Assembly: GCF_009939225.1 (NCBI RefSeq)
Contig: NZ_JAACJR010000009.1
Location: 1-64,000 of the forward strand
From: Sediminibacterium soli
Lineage (GTDB): Bacteria > Bacteroidota > Bacteroidia > Chitinophagales > Chitinophagaceae
DNA: 64,000 bases
Direction: 5' to 3'
The notes beneath the pieces were generated by a model. The model ran no database searches. It saw only the letters and a list, made by a program, of their open reading frames with translations, and was not told the origin of the DNA. The position numbers and the translations under genes were made by a program. Shown piece by piece: positions 44,401 to 54,471 of this stretch; the first letter of the stretch is position 1, and every line of letters starts with the position of its first letter.

Positions 44401-47400
44401 ATGAAAATCCGGAGAATGGCAGTACGTTTCGTTAGCATGGGGCTGATAGCAGCATTGTTTACCGTAAATATCCAAGCGCAGGTTTCTGATACAGCGTTTT
44501 CAAAAGAATGGGCGGTCATTGATTCGCTTATTGTAAAACAGGACCTGACCCGCTCTGCACTGGATAAAACAAAACAGGTTTACCAGAAAGCAAAAGACCG
44601 TAAGCTGTCTGCACAGGTTATAAAAGCCCTGCTGTACCGTTACAGTCTCGAGCAGCGCATCAATACCGAAGAGCCCGCCCTGGCGATAAAAACAGTCAAG
44701 ACAGAAATCGGCAAAGCTTCCGACCCGGCAGAAAAAGCGATACTGCATGTATTACTCGCCAGGCAATACCAGCAATATTTTGAAAACCATCGCTGGAGTA
44801 TTTATGGCAGAACGGAAACACCCGGAAATGTTCCCCTGGACCTGGCCACCTGGAGCACCAACGATTTCAACAATACCATTACCCGGCATTACCTGCTGGC
44901 GCTGGCCAGCAGATCGCTGCTGCAATCACAGAACCTCACGCGCTTTTCTGCCATTATCCTCAAAGGCAACCAGCCCTCCCTGCGCCCCACCCTGTTTGAC
45001 CTGCTGGCACATGAAGCGCTGGATTTTTTTAAATCGGATATCTATTCCGTACGCGCCGCCGATCCTTTCCTGCTGAACGACCCAAAAGTATTGGAGCCGG
45101 CAGAAGTATTTATGCGCACATCATTTCTGCCGAAAGACAGTTCAGCGCAGTGGCAGGCCATACAGGTATTCCAGCAGCTGATCGCTTTTCACAGCAAAGA
45201 CGCCGATAAAAATGCGCTGATAGATATTGATATCGAAAGAATACAATGGGCACATCAAAAAGCGGTTCTTTCAAATGCAGAACAGCTGTACGAAGCATCG
45301 CTGCGTGATGTGATCCGAAAATACCCCTCCGTTCCCACAACCGCTTATGCCTGGTATGCGCTGGCATCGTTACAGGCCGATAAAGCCCAACGCTATACAC
45401 CCTTTGGCGATACCACCAACCGTTATGCATACAGGGAAGCCCTGCAACTTATCCGGGAATCCGGCAGATCGCTCGGCAGCAACCATTCCGCACAGGCCGA
45501 ACTCGCCAACCTGCAGAACCAGATCCTGAGAAAAGAAATCGATACGCAGACAGAACTGATCAATATACCCGGCAAACCCGTTCTCTCTTCTGTACGGTAC
45601 CGCAACACAGATACGCTCTACGCCAGGATCGTCCGCATCGGCAATATCAATACATACCGTACCGCGGAAAACCGATACGACTGGAAACGGGTGTTGTCTT
45701 TTCCCGTAATTCAGTCCATCAGCCAATCGCTCACCGGGGCATCCGATCACCAGTCGCACCATGCCCATTTTAAAATAGATGCCCTGCCCCATGGCTCCTA
45801 TGCGGTCATCAGCAGTACAGGCAAAGGTTTTGACGAAACAAAAGACAGGCTTTCGCTGCAGCCGCTGTATGTTTCGTCGATCAGCTATATCAGAGACCAG
45901 CAGGATCTGTTCGTACTCGATCGCCAGACAGGCGCGCCGCTGCCCCGGGTGAAAGTAACGATATGGCGGAGCAAGTGGAACGCTGCGCTGCGCCGGCAAA
46001 CGCCCGACACAGCGGGTACAAAGTTCACCGATGAGCATGGGCATGTACGTTTGGATCTTGCAGACGGCAACTGGACTTTCAGCTTCTCGATGAAAGGCGA
46101 TACGCTTGAACTTCCGAGAGAGGATTATGTGTATGCCGATGCTCCGGAAATACCCGCTGCCGGTTCTGAAAGAAAAACCAACCGCGTCTTTTTTTTCACA
46201 GACAGGGCGCTGTATCGTCCGGGGCAGGAAGTATATTTCAAGGGGATCGGCGTTAGCAGGGACAGGGACTCCCGCCAGAGCGCAATCCTCACCGGAATGA
46301 CAGGCGAATGGCTGTACCTGCGTGACGTGAATTTCAGGAAGATTGACTCGCTGCAATTCAAACTTAATGAATACGGTTCTTTCAGCGGAAAGTTTCTGCT
46401 GCCGGCAGCCGCGCTGACGGGCAGGTTCAGCATCAGCACCAGGAACTTTAACGGCTCATCCGTTTCCTTTTCCGTGGAGGAATACAAACGGCCGAAATTT
46501 GATGTAACACTCGACAAACCAAAAGGTGCGTACCGGCTGAATGACCCGATCAGCATAACAGGCAATGCGGTGTCGTATGCAGGCAACCGGGTTGATGGCG
46601 CCAAAGTGGTATATACGGTAACGCGCAACAAGCGTTTTATGGAGCCTTATTTTTTGCCGCGCCGTTATCCGGCAACACCCAGCCGGCAAATTGCACAGGG
46701 CGAAGCACGCACGGATGCAAACGGCAGGTTTTCCATCGCCTTCAAAGCCCTGGCGGATGATATCAATGACAGTATTGGCAATCCTGTATTCGAGTATACC
46801 ATCCGTGCGGCTGTTACCGATATCAATGGAGAAACACGGAGCGCGAACACCATCGTCACCGTTGGGTACAGCGCGCTGAAATTACTGCTGGCGGCAACGC
46901 CGCTGGCGGAGAAAGACAGTGTTCAGAAATTTTCCGTTCGTACCCTCAATTTCAGCGAGCAGCCCGAACCCGCTTCCGTATCGATAAAACTGTATCGCCT
47001 GCAGGCCCCGCAGCGTATGATCAGGGAACGTTTGCTGCCCAGGCCCGACCAGTTTCTCATCAGCAAAGATGACTTTCTGCGCGATTTTCCTTCGGATGAA
47101 TACGATAACGAACACGAACCGCTGAGCTGGTCCAGATCCGAAACCGTATGGGAACGAATTGTGCAGACCGGCACGCAGGACACGGTTCTGGTCAGTCCCG
47201 GCACACTTGCCGCAGGTTACTACCTGGCAGAGGCGGTTACAAAAGACAAATATGGTGTTACACTGAAGCAAACGCAGCTTATCCAGCTTTTCGATCGCAA
47301 CCAGGCGAAACAGCCCTACCCGCAAAACAGGTTTGTCTATGCCCTGCAAACCTCGGCACAGCCAGGTGAAACAGCCGGCTTCCTCTCGGGCATACCGGCA

Positions 47401-50400
47401 GATAAGATATTTGTCATCAGTAACACAAAACGTGAAACAAAAAACAATGTCTATACGTATGCCTATCATAATGCAGGATTGAAAAAACTGCATTATGCCG
47501 TAACGGAAAAAGACAGGGGCGGCGTGCTGATCAATGAAGTGTTCGTTTACGATAACCGTGCCTATATCCAGGCGTTCCCGGTCAATGTTCCCTGGACCAA
47601 CAAAGCGCTCACCGTGCGTTATGAAACCTATCGCAACAAAACCGAGCCGGGCAGCGCGGAAAAATGGACGGTCAGCATACAGGGAAGCAAGGGCGAAGCC
47701 GCTGCCGCCGAACTGCTGACGGCCATGTACGATGCGTCGCTGGATCAGTTCAGCGAGCACCGGTGGAATGTTCCATACGTATGGACAAACAATTACCTGC
47801 ACTCCGGTTTCAACAGCCTGTACAGTTTTACCGTGGCTTCATCCGCATGGCAGAACGGATTGCCCGATCCGTACCTGCCGGTTAATTTCCGCCAGTACGA
47901 TAAGCTTGCGGCAAACGGTTACGAACTCTGGTTTGACCGCCTCGAGAAACTGGCTTTTGACGGTACCCTCCCAAAAGCGGTGCGAGAGAAATACAACGCA
48001 GAACTTACCACCCTGCGCGACAATACCGCGATGATGCAGATGGACCAGGTGGCCTATAAAACCGCAATGCCGGCTGCAGCTCCGCCGGCAAGGCGCGAGG
48101 GACTGACAGAAACCTATAACAAATCCGTTGCCGGATCAGTCGCTGACGAAGCACTCACCGATGCCATGACAGAAAACCCGGCTACCGATGCAAAATCGAA
48201 CATACCCGTTCAGGTGCGGAAAAACCTGAATGAAACAGCCTTCTTCTTCCCGCAGCTGTATGCAGATTCAACGGGTAAGTACAGCTTTCATTTCACCATG
48301 CCCGAGTCATTGACCCAATGGAAATGGATCAGCCTGGCGCATACCAAAGAACTTGCATTTGGAACAAACAGCACGTTGGTTACAACACAGAAACAGCTGA
48401 TGGTTCAACCCAATGCACCAAGGTTCCTGCGTGAGGGCGACAATATGGAGTTCAGCAGTAAGATCGTCAATATGAGCGATAAGGAACTGAAGGGACAGGC
48501 AACCCTGGAACTGATCGATGCCGCCACCCATACCTCTGTGGATGGATGGTTCCAGAATGTATTTCCTTCGCAGTATTTCAGCATAGCGCCCGGACAAAGT
48601 GTGGCCGTGAAATTTCCGGTACAGGTTCCATTCAGTTACAACAAACCGCTTACCTGGCGCATGGTTGCCAAAACCGCCGATGCAGGCGACGGCGAAGAAA
48701 ATACCTTACCCGTACTCACCAACCGCATGCTGGTAACCGAAAGCCTGCCGCTGCTGCTGAAGGGAGATACCACACAAACCTTCCGCTTCGACAAACTGCT
48801 GAACAACAAAAGCGAAAGTCTTACGCAACATGGCATTACCGTAGAATATACCAGTAACCCGGTATGGTACGCCGTACAGGCATTGCCTTACCTGCTTGAG
48901 TATCCTTACGAGTGTGCTGAGCAGACCTTCAACCGTTTTTATGCCAACACGCTGGCTTCTTTTATCATGAACAGGAACCCGCGTTTGAAACAGGTATTGG
49001 AACTATGGAAAAAAGATTCGTCGGCATTGCTCAGTAACCTGCAGAAAAACGAAGAGCTGAAACAGGTACTGCTGCAGGAAACACCCTGGGTATTACAGGC
49101 CGAGAACGAAGCGCAGCAGAAAAAATACCTGGCGCAGCTGCTTGATCTGACAAGACTCTCCGCTCAGTCGGATGCATTTATTGCCAGGCTCAGCCAGATA
49201 CAATTGCCCGAGGGAAGTTTCAGCTGGTTTACCGGCGGTTATGCAGACCGGTACATCACCAATTACATCCTTACGGGTATCGGTCAACTGAAAAGACTCG
49301 GGGCGCTTACTCCGGACCTCGCCATCCGCATGCGGCCGATCATTACCAGGGCGATCGTTTACCTCGACAGCAAAACAGCAGATGACTATAGCCTGCTCCT
49401 AAAAAACAAAGCTGATCTTTCGCGGCAGCAGGTATCCGGCACACAGGTAGACTACCTGTATATGCGCAGCTTTTTCCGCGATCAGCAGCAACAGGCAAAA
49501 GAAGCGGCTGAATTCTACACCGCACAGGCCAACAAATACTGGACGGGCTTCAATAGTTATTACAAAGCCCGGATCGGATTGATCAGCTACCGTAACCAGG
49601 CACCGGCTTTTGCGCTGAACACCATCCTTCCGGCGCTTGTGGAAAATGCCAGCACCGATACCAAACAGGGTATGTACTGGAAAAATTCCTTTGCCTATTC
49701 CTGGTACCAGTCGCCTGTAGAGCACCAGAGCATGATGATCGCCTTTGTGTCTGAGATCAACCAGGACAAAAAAGACAGGCAGCTGACGCGGTATATTGAC
49801 GATATGAAAACATGGCTGCTGCTTAACAAGCAAACCAATAACTGGCGAACCACCATGGCCACGGCAGATGCCTGCTACGCATTGCTGCTGAACGGCAGCG
49901 ACTGGACAGGCAGCGGAAAAACCGTTACCGTTCGCCTGGGAAACACCATGGTCATCAGCGGCAACGACAAAACAGAAGCGGCCACCGGCTATATAAAGAA
50001 AAAAACCGAGGGCAGACTGGTGAACAGCGAGATGGGCAATATTACGGTTACGGTAAACAGCGCCGGCGGATCCACACAGGAAAAAGGTTCGCCATCCTGG
50101 GGCAGTGTATACTGGCAATATTTTGAAGACCTCGACAAAATCACACCGGCCGCCTCGCCATTGTCTGTCGTGAAAAAACTGTTTATCGAAAAAACCACCG
50201 ATAAAGGCAAGGCACTGCAGGCCGTTGGCGACAACGAAGAGCTGAAGATCGGTGATAAGGTGGTTGCGCGTTTAGAGATACGCGCAGACAGGGATATGGA
50301 CTATGTACACCTGAAAGATATGCGGGCAGCGTCGATGGAGCCGGTGAATACACTCAGCGGCTACAAATGGCAGGATGGTCTCGGGCACTACGAAAGCACC

Positions 50401-50577
50401 CGAGACGCAAGCACCAGTTTCTTTTTCAGCAGGCTTGGCAAAGGCACGTATGTATTCGAATATCCCATGTACATCAGCCACAGCGGTGTGTTCTCAGCCG
50501 GCATCGCCACCATACAGTGTATGTATGCGCCGGAGTTTACCGGGCATTCGGAAGGGATGAAGATCAGGGTGCAATAA
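44401..50577 (+). CDS. Bacterial alpha-2-macroglobulin family protein
   Basis: 2058 residues from ATG 44401 (MKIRRMAVRFVSMGLIAALF signal, cleavage near IQAQ). A long helical N-terminal part (about 30-420) precedes macroglobulin-type beta domains; MG2 begins near residue 593 (RVFFFTDRALYRPGQEVYFKG). The A2M core starts near residue 1277 (ETAFFFPQLYADSTGKYSFHFTMPES, of which TMPESLTQW is the usual signature). The thioester motif is intact as PYECAEQTF: Cys1505 and Gln1508. A helical thioester domain and receptor-like beta domain follow. Such proteins trap proteases in the periplasm by covalent attachment. The usual partner gene, pbpC, is not next to it. At over 2000 residues it is longer than the E. 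coli proteins of 1530-1650. Confidence 0.94.
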   Translation: MKIRRMAVRFVSMGLIAALFTVNIQAQVSDTAFSKEWAVIDSLIVKQDLTRSALDKTKQVYQKAKDRKLSAQVIKALLYRYSLEQRINTEEPALAIKTVKTEIGKASDPAEKAILHVLLARQYQQYFENHRWSIYGRTETPGNVPLDLATWSTNDFNNTITRHYLLALASRSLLQSQNLTRFSAIILKGNQPSLRPTLFDLLAHEALDFFKSDIYSVRAADPFLLNDPKVLEPAEVFMRTSFLPKDSSAQWQAIQVFQQLIAFHSKDADKNALIDIDIERIQWAHQKAVLSNAEQLYEASLRDVIRKYPSVPTTAYAWYALASLQADKAQRYTPFGDTTNRYAYREALQLIRESGRSLGSNHSAQAELANLQNQILRKEIDTQTELINIPGKPVLSSVRYRNTDTLYARIVRIGNINTYRTAENRYDWKRVLSFPVIQSISQSLTGASDHQSHHAHFKIDALPHGSYAVISSTGKGFDETKDRLSLQPLYVSSISYIRDQQDLFVLDRQTGAPLPRVKVTIWRSKWNAALRRQTPDTAGTKFTDEHGHVRLDLADGNWTFSFSMKGDTLELPREDYVYADAPEIPAAGSERKTNRVFFFTDRALYRPGQEVYFKGIGVSRDRDSRQSAILTGMTGEWLYLRDVNFRKIDSLQFKLNEYGSFSGKFLLPAAALTGRFSISTRNFNGSSVSFSVEEYKRPKFDVTLDKPKGAYRLNDPISITGNAVSYAGNRVDGAKVVYTVTRNKRFMEPYFLPRRYPATPSRQIAQGEARTDANGRFSIAFKALADDINDSIGNPVFEYTIRAAVTDINGETRSANTIVTVGYSALKLLLAATPLAEKDSVQKFSVRTLNFSEQPEPASVSIKLYRLQAPQRMIRERLLPRPDQFLISKDDFLRDFPSDEYDNEHEPLSWSRSETVWERIVQTGTQDTVLVSPGTLAAGYYLAEAVTKDKYGVTLKQTQLIQLFDRNQAKQPYPQNRFVYALQTSAQPGETAGFLSGIPADKIFVISNTKRETKNNVYTYAYHNAGLKKLHYAVTEKDRGGVLINEVFVYDNRAYIQAFPVNVPWTNKALTVRYETYRNKTEPGSAEKWTVSIQGSKGEAAAAELLTAMYDASLDQFSEHRWNVPYVWTNNYLHSGFNSLYSFTVASSAWQNGLPDPYLPVNFRQYDKLAANGYELWFDRLEKLAFDGTLPKAVREKYNAELTTLRDNTAMMQMDQVAYKTAMPAAAPPARREGLTETYNKSVAGSVADEALTDAMTENPATDAKSNIPVQVRKNLNETAFFFPQLYADSTGKYSFHFTMPESLTQWKWISLAHTKELAFGTNSTLVTTQKQLMVQPNAPRFLREGDNMEFSSKIVNMSDKELKGQATLELIDAATHTSVDGWFQNVFPSQYFSIAPGQSVAVKFPVQVPFSYNKPLTWRMVAKTADAGDGEENTLPVLTNRMLVTESLPLLLKGDTTQTFRFDKLLNNKSESLTQHGITVEYTSNPVWYAVQALPYLLEYPYECAEQTFNRFYANTLASFIMNRNPRLKQVLELWKKDSSALLSNLQKNEELKQVLLQETPWVLQAENEAQQKKYLAQLLDLTRLSAQSDAFIARLSQIQLPEGSFSWFTGGYADRYITNYILTGIGQLKRLGALTPDLAIRMRPIITRAIVYLDSKTADDYSLLLKNKADLSRQQVSGTQVDYLYMRSFFRDQQQQAKEAAEFYTAQANKYWTGFNSYYKARIGLISYRNQAPAFALNTILPALVENASTDTKQGMYWKNSFAYSWYQSPVEHQSMMIAFVSEINQDKKDRQLTRYIDDMKTWLLLNKQTNNWRTTMATADACYALLLNGSDWTGSGKTVTVRLGNTMVISGNDKTEAATGYIKKKTEGRLVNSEMGNITVTVNSAGGSTQEKGSPSWGSVYWQYFEDLDKITPAASPLSVVKKLFIEKTTDKGKALQAVGDNEELKIGDKVVARLEIRADRDMDYVHLKDMRAASMEPVNTLSGYKWQDGLGHYESTRDASTSFFFSRLGKGTYVFEYPMYISHSGVFSAGIATIQCMYAPEFTGHSEGMKIRVQ

Positions 50578-50673
50578 AAATTATTGACGACCGGGCAGGG
50601 TGGTATCGGGTAAGAATCGGAGAAAACATACTCCTCTGTTCGGTATTCCCTGCGCGATAGTCGATATTTGCCC

Positions 50674-51729
50674 ATGCATTTCGACTACCTCATCATAGGC
50701 CAGGGCCTGGCAGGCAGTTTTTTGAGTTGGAACCTCAACAGCAGGGGGAAAAAAATACTGGTGATCGACGAAGCCCGGCCATTCACTGCATCGAGGGTGG
50801 CCAGCGGCGTGATCAATCCCGTTACCGGCCGGCGGATGGTGCGCACCTGGATGATTGAAACGCTGATGCCTTTTGCAGTGGATGCCTATACGCGTTTCGG
50901 TCATGAACTGGGTACCGAACTGATCAGCCAGTGTAACATCATCGATTTCCATACCACACCGCAGATGAAACTGGCTTTTGCGGAGTGTTTGCCCGAAGAG
51001 GGCGAATACCTGCGCCCCGCCGCCGATGAAAACAAATGGCGTGCTCATCTCAACTATGCGTTTGGCTATGGCGAGATCGATCCCTGCTGGCTCGTGAACC
51101 TCTCGGCCCTGCTCCCGGCCTGGCGCAGCAAACTTTCTGCGCTTGGCGCACTGTCGGAAGAAAAATTCCGATGGGAAGACTGCATTATCGAACCCGGAAA
51201 GATCAGGTACCAAAACCATAGCGCCGAAAAGATCCTGTTCTGCGAAGGCGTGGCCGGTTTTGACAATCCCTATTTCCGCCTGCTGCCCTATGCAAGGAAC
51301 AAAGGCGAGGCCCTGATCGTGGAGATACCCGGACTGCCCCGCAACCATATCTTCAAACAGGGTATGGTGATCGCACCCTGGAAAGACGATACATTCTGGG
51401 TCGGCTCCTCCTACGAATGGGATTTTACGGACGACAGACCCAGTGAAGCCTTCCGGAAAAAAACAGGGGATTATCTGCAGCAGGTGCTGAAACACCCTTA
51501 CAAAACCGTAGACCATATCGCCGCAGAGCGGCCCGCCAATATGGAGCGAAGACCATTCGTGGGTCTGCATCCGCTTATGCCTTCGGTGGGTATCCTGAAC
51601 GGCATGGGCACCAAGGGCTGTTCACTTGCGCCCTATTTCGCCGCGCAGTTCACAGACCACCTGCTCGGCAACACAGCTATCGAACCCGCGGCCAACGTTC
51701 AGCGCTTTTCCCGTATCTTAAGCCGTTAA
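50674..51729 (+). CDS. FAD-dependent oxidoreductase (DAO family)
   Basis: 351 residues; ATG 50674 chosen over a TTG two codons upstream. N-terminal dinucleotide fold HFDYLIIGQGLAGSFLSWNL and VIDE at the end of beta 2, then ASRVASGVINPVTGRRMVRTW, a typical DAO flavin region, and C-terminal ERPANMERRPFVGLHP...GILNGMGTKGCSLAPYFA. It resembles the glycine oxidase/MnmC-C domain group that oxidises secondary amines. The substrate is not evident. It follows the macroglobulin gene by 96 nt on the same strand. Confidence 0.88.
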   Translation: MHFDYLIIGQGLAGSFLSWNLNSRGKKILVIDEARPFTASRVASGVINPVTGRRMVRTWMIETLMPFAVDAYTRFGHELGTELISQCNIIDFHTTPQMKLAFAECLPEEGEYLRPAADENKWRAHLNYAFGYGEIDPCWLVNLSALLPAWRSKLSALGALSEEKFRWEDCIIEPGKIRYQNHSAEKILFCEGVAGFDNPYFRLLPYARNKGEALIVEIPGLPRNHIFKQGMVIAPWKDDTFWVGSSYEWDFTDDRPSEAFRKKTGDYLQQVLKHPYKTVDHIAAERPANMERRPFVGLHPLMPSVGILNGMGTKGCSLAPYFAAQFTDHLLGNTAIEPAANVQRFSRILSR

Positions 51730-51787
51730 AAAAGCCGGATCCCCTACCCGCCGGCAAAGCATTACCAACCATTCCTAACCCTTATCC

Positions 51788-52183
51788 ATGCCCAACGCCC
51801 AATACACCATTCCCATCCGGTACCGCAAAATGGAAAACCTGCATATCGTATTCTGGCTTTTCAAGGACATTGCCTGGTGTATGATCCTGAAACCCCTGGG
51901 TATAGCGATGATCTTTCCCACACTCATCATTGCCATCGTGATCGCCTGGAGAACAAGACGGATGGTATCGGAGCGCTGCCATAACCTGGCCGTTGCGCTC
52001 TGGATCAGCGCCAATTCTTACTGGATGGTCAGCGAATTCCTTCATTTCGATTTTCTTACGGTATACGGGCCCATCACCTACAAACACCTGGCGCTGATAC
52101 CGTTCCTCCTCGGACTGCTGCCGCTTGCCTACTATTACCTGTACTGGAGGCGCCGTCATCCCGACGAATTTGAAACCATGTAG
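51788..52183 (+). CDS. Small integral membrane protein of unknown function
   Basis: 131 residues with three to four TM segments (about 21-40 IVFWLFKDIAWCMILKPLG, 41-57 IAMIFPTLIIAIVIAW, 70-85, 100-118 LALIPFLLGLLPLAYYYLYW). Charged ends, no cysteine clusters. I do not recognise the family. Likely read with or just before the lipoprotein genes, though a 400-nt gap follows. Confidence 0.75.
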   Translation: MPNAQYTIPIRYRKMENLHIVFWLFKDIAWCMILKPLGIAMIFPTLIIAIVIAWRTRRMVSERCHNLAVALWISANSYWMVSEFLHFDFLTVYGPITYKHLALIPFLLGLLPLAYYYLYWRRRHPDEFETM

Positions 52184-52584
52184 CAATAAAGCCGAAAATC
52201 CGCTCATTTTACCGTTCATCATAGGTACTTTACCAATTATATGAACGCAAGTCCCGCTTGACCCGTATTCGCTTCAGCATGTGGGCCGCCTGGCTATATC
52301 TTTACTCCATCAAAATAAACGGAGCCTCGCTCCCATGTAATATGAACCTTCTGCTCGAATTCCTGCTTATCCGATTGCGCCAGCATATCAGGCCACCGGG
52401 AGTTCCTCTTTAACCGTTCCCCATCATCCCGTAAAGAAATCCCTTGCTGTTACACCATTCCGCCGCATCAACGGTGCCGGCCATGTGTATGGTGAACCGA
52501 AAGCTGTTATCTTTCCGATGGTCGCCGGTGGCGACAGGGACCCGTATTAACCAATTCCGGAAAATTCAACGTATGCATACAACA
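52184..52584. other. Gene-free gap of about 400 bases
   Basis: No gene is supported here. A frame opens in register with the lipoprotein at 52444 but lacks coding character and a signal sequence fits only the later start. The only structure I see is a short hairpin GTCGCC-GGT-GGCGAC at 52521-52535, about 50 nt before the lipoprotein start, of unknown role. Confidence 0.5.
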
Positions 52585-52911
52585 ATGAAACCTATCGTTC
52601 TGGCGATACTGGGAGGCGCGGCGCTGCTGCTGCTGTTCTCCTGCGAAGAAAAAAAAGAAGATATCACCTACTCGGTCGATAAACACGGATCCATCGAAAC
52701 CTCTGTACAGGTACAACACCTCGACAGCGCACATGATGTGCTGATCACCAAACACATTGTGTGGACAAAAAACGAGCCCGTGAAAAATATATATTATGCA
52801 GACACCATTCCCGCCCTCGGCCTGGAGAACACGGTTGCCGAAAACGAGGATGGCGAAACCAAACAGGTAACGGTAAAAAAAGATTACCAGGTATTCCTGA
52901 CAGTGAAATGA
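52585..52911 (+). CDS. Small lipoprotein, unknown function
   Basis: 108 residues from ATG 52585 (MKPIVLAILGGAALLLLFSC; an ATG 12 nt upstream is possible). Lipobox LLFSC with lipidation at Cys20, followed by EEKKEDITYSVDK, a Glu/Lys-rich beginning. The mature protein is about 88 residues and beta-rich (SIETSVQVQHLD, VLITKHIVWTKNEPVKNIYYAD, KQVTVKKDYQVFLTV). No domain recognised. Its stop overlaps an ATG of the next gene at 52908 (ATGA), indicating coupling with the YgiB-like lipoprotein. Confidence 0.75.
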   Translation: MKPIVLAILGGAALLLLFSCEEKKEDITYSVDKHGSIETSVQVQHLDSAHDVLITKHIVWTKNEPVKNIYYADTIPALGLENTVAENEDGETKQVTVKKDYQVFLTVK

Positions 52912-52919
52912 GTTACACA

Positions 52920-53255
52920 ATGAAAAAATCCACCTGTATCGAACTGGTGCTGATCACCGCTGCACTGGCCGGCTGTAACCAGCCGAAAAAAGACTGGGAC
53001 GACAACACCAACCTGCATGTCCGCAGCGACTCAACAGCCCCCTATACCAGGGTACACCATCAGGGCGGCGGTATCAGTCCGCTGCTCTGGTATATGGCAT
53101 TCAGGCCTTACGGTAATTACCGCAACGGCTACTACCAGCGTGCCGGATATTATTCCGATGCCATCAACCCCGCTTCGAATATCGGCCGCAGTCCTTTAAA
53201 AGCCGCTGTGTTGCGCGGCGGATTCGGGAGAGCCGGGTTCAGCGTAGGTTCGTAA
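52920..53255 (+). CDS. YgiB/DUF1190-like lipoprotein
   Basis: 111 residues from ATG 52920 (MKKSTCIELVLITAALAGC; the ATG at 52908 gives four more residues). Lipobox ALAGC, then a Lys/Asp-rich linker, GGGISPLLWYMAF, a Tyr/Gly/Arg-rich segment (YGNYRNGYYQRAGYYSD) and the tail RGGFGRAGFSVGS. Tyr/Gly-rich lipoproteins ending in GFG motifs are found before YgiC/YjfC ligases in enterobacteria (YgiB, YjfM). Here it also precedes such a ligase by 70 nt, which supports the call more than the sequence alone does. Confidence 0.6.
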   Translation: MKKSTCIELVLITAALAGCNQPKKDWDDNTNLHVRSDSTAPYTRVHHQGGGISPLLWYMAFRPYGNYRNGYYQRAGYYSDAINPASNIGRSPLKAAVLRGGFGRAGFSVGS

Positions 53256-53325
53256 GAGGACAAAATCAATTTCAACGCAAACATCAAATGTACCGGAAGC
53301 GTACGCGGAAAGTACACGAAAATAT

Positions 53326-54456
53326 ATGAAACGCATCAATATAAAACCGCGCAATAACTGGCAGAATGCCGTGGAAAAACTCGGGTTTGGTTTTCACACC
53401 ACCAACCTGCCTTACTGGGATGAATCGGCCTGTTATGAAATGGATATGAAAGAAATCCTTTTCATTGAAAAAGCCACGGCGGAACTATGGGATCTCTGCC
53501 TGGGCGCCGTGCAGCATGTGATCGACACCCGCGGTTACCAGGCGTTCGGCATACCTGAGTGGGTGATACCGCAGATAGAAAAAAGCTGGACCGAAGACCA
53601 TCCTGCCATCTATGGCCGTTTTGATTTCTGCTACAAGCAGGGTGAATTGAAAATGCTGGAGTTCAACGCCGATACGCCCACCAGTTTGTATGAAGCGGGC
53701 ATCGTGCAATGGTTCTGGCTGCAGGATTTTGCAAAGGAAAAAGACCAGTTCAACAGCATCCACGAAAAACTCATCAACTACTGGCAATACCTCAAAAACT
53801 ACCTGAACAGAGGTCCGCTGCATTTCAGTTGCCTGAAGGAGACGCTCGAAGACCTGACCAATACAGAATATATGCGCGACTGCGCCATACAGGCCGGGCT
53901 GGATACAAAACTCGTATTCATAGATGATATCGGCTGGCACGAAGGAACGCGCCAGTTTGTGGATATGGATGGACAGGCCATTCAGAATATCTTTAAACTT
54001 TACCCCTGGGAATGGCTGGTGAAAGATGACTTCGGGAAACACATACCCGAAGACAGCAACCGCGCATGCTGGATAGAACCCGCCTGGAAAATGATCCTGT
54101 CCAACAAAGCCATACTGCCTGTTCTCTGGGAGTTATACCCCGACTGCCCCTACCTGCTGCCTGCCTATTTTGAAGAAGGGAAATTGACCAACTATGTAAA
54201 GAAACCGATCCTGTCGAGAGAAGGCGCCAATATAGACCTGGTGATGAAAAATGTATCGATAGCAAAAACAACTGGTCAATACGGAACGGAAGGATTTGTG
54301 TACCAGGAGCTGTTCACGCTGCCCAATTTCTCAGATAATTATCCGGTGATCGGCAGCTGGGTAATCGGCCAGGAGCCAGCAGGCATGGGCATCCGCGAAG
54401 CCGGTACGCTGGTCACCGATAACCAGAGCCGTTTTGTTCCGCATTTCATCAGTTAA
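53326..54456 (+). CDS. YgiC/YjfC-type glutathionylspermidine synthase-like ATP-grasp protein
   Basis: 376 residues, the single-domain synthase form lacking an amidase. Family features: YWDESACYEM near residue 27, GRFDFCYKQGELKMLEFNADTPTSLYEAG (residues of about 96-124; Glu, Asn and Asp of the metal/ATP site), IEPAWKMILSNKAILPVLWELYP, KKPILSREGANI, and GSWVIGQEPAGMGIRE...NQSRFVPH. It would join an amine to a carboxylate with ATP; in E. coli the homologues do not make glutathionylspermidine and the true substrate is not settled. In the cytoplasm. Next to two lipoproteins and a membrane protein, the context points to an envelope-linked ligation or peptide tailoring. Confidence 0.92.
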   Translation: MKRINIKPRNNWQNAVEKLGFGFHTTNLPYWDESACYEMDMKEILFIEKATAELWDLCLGAVQHVIDTRGYQAFGIPEWVIPQIEKSWTEDHPAIYGRFDFCYKQGELKMLEFNADTPTSLYEAGIVQWFWLQDFAKEKDQFNSIHEKLINYWQYLKNYLNRGPLHFSCLKETLEDLTNTEYMRDCAIQAGLDTKLVFIDDIGWHEGTRQFVDMDGQAIQNIFKLYPWEWLVKDDFGKHIPEDSNRACWIEPAWKMILSNKAILPVLWELYPDCPYLLPAYFEEGKLTNYVKKPILSREGANIDLVMKNVSIAKTTGQYGTEGFVYQELFTLPNFSDNYPVIGSWVIGQEPAGMGIREAGTLVTDNQSRFVPHFIS

Positions 54457-54471
54457 CCGGTTGTTTTACTG

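Noticed and set aside
52444..52584. N-terminal extension of the small lipoprotein
   Set aside because: A lipoprotein signal must be at the N-terminus; the lipobox fits only with the start at 52585 or 52573.
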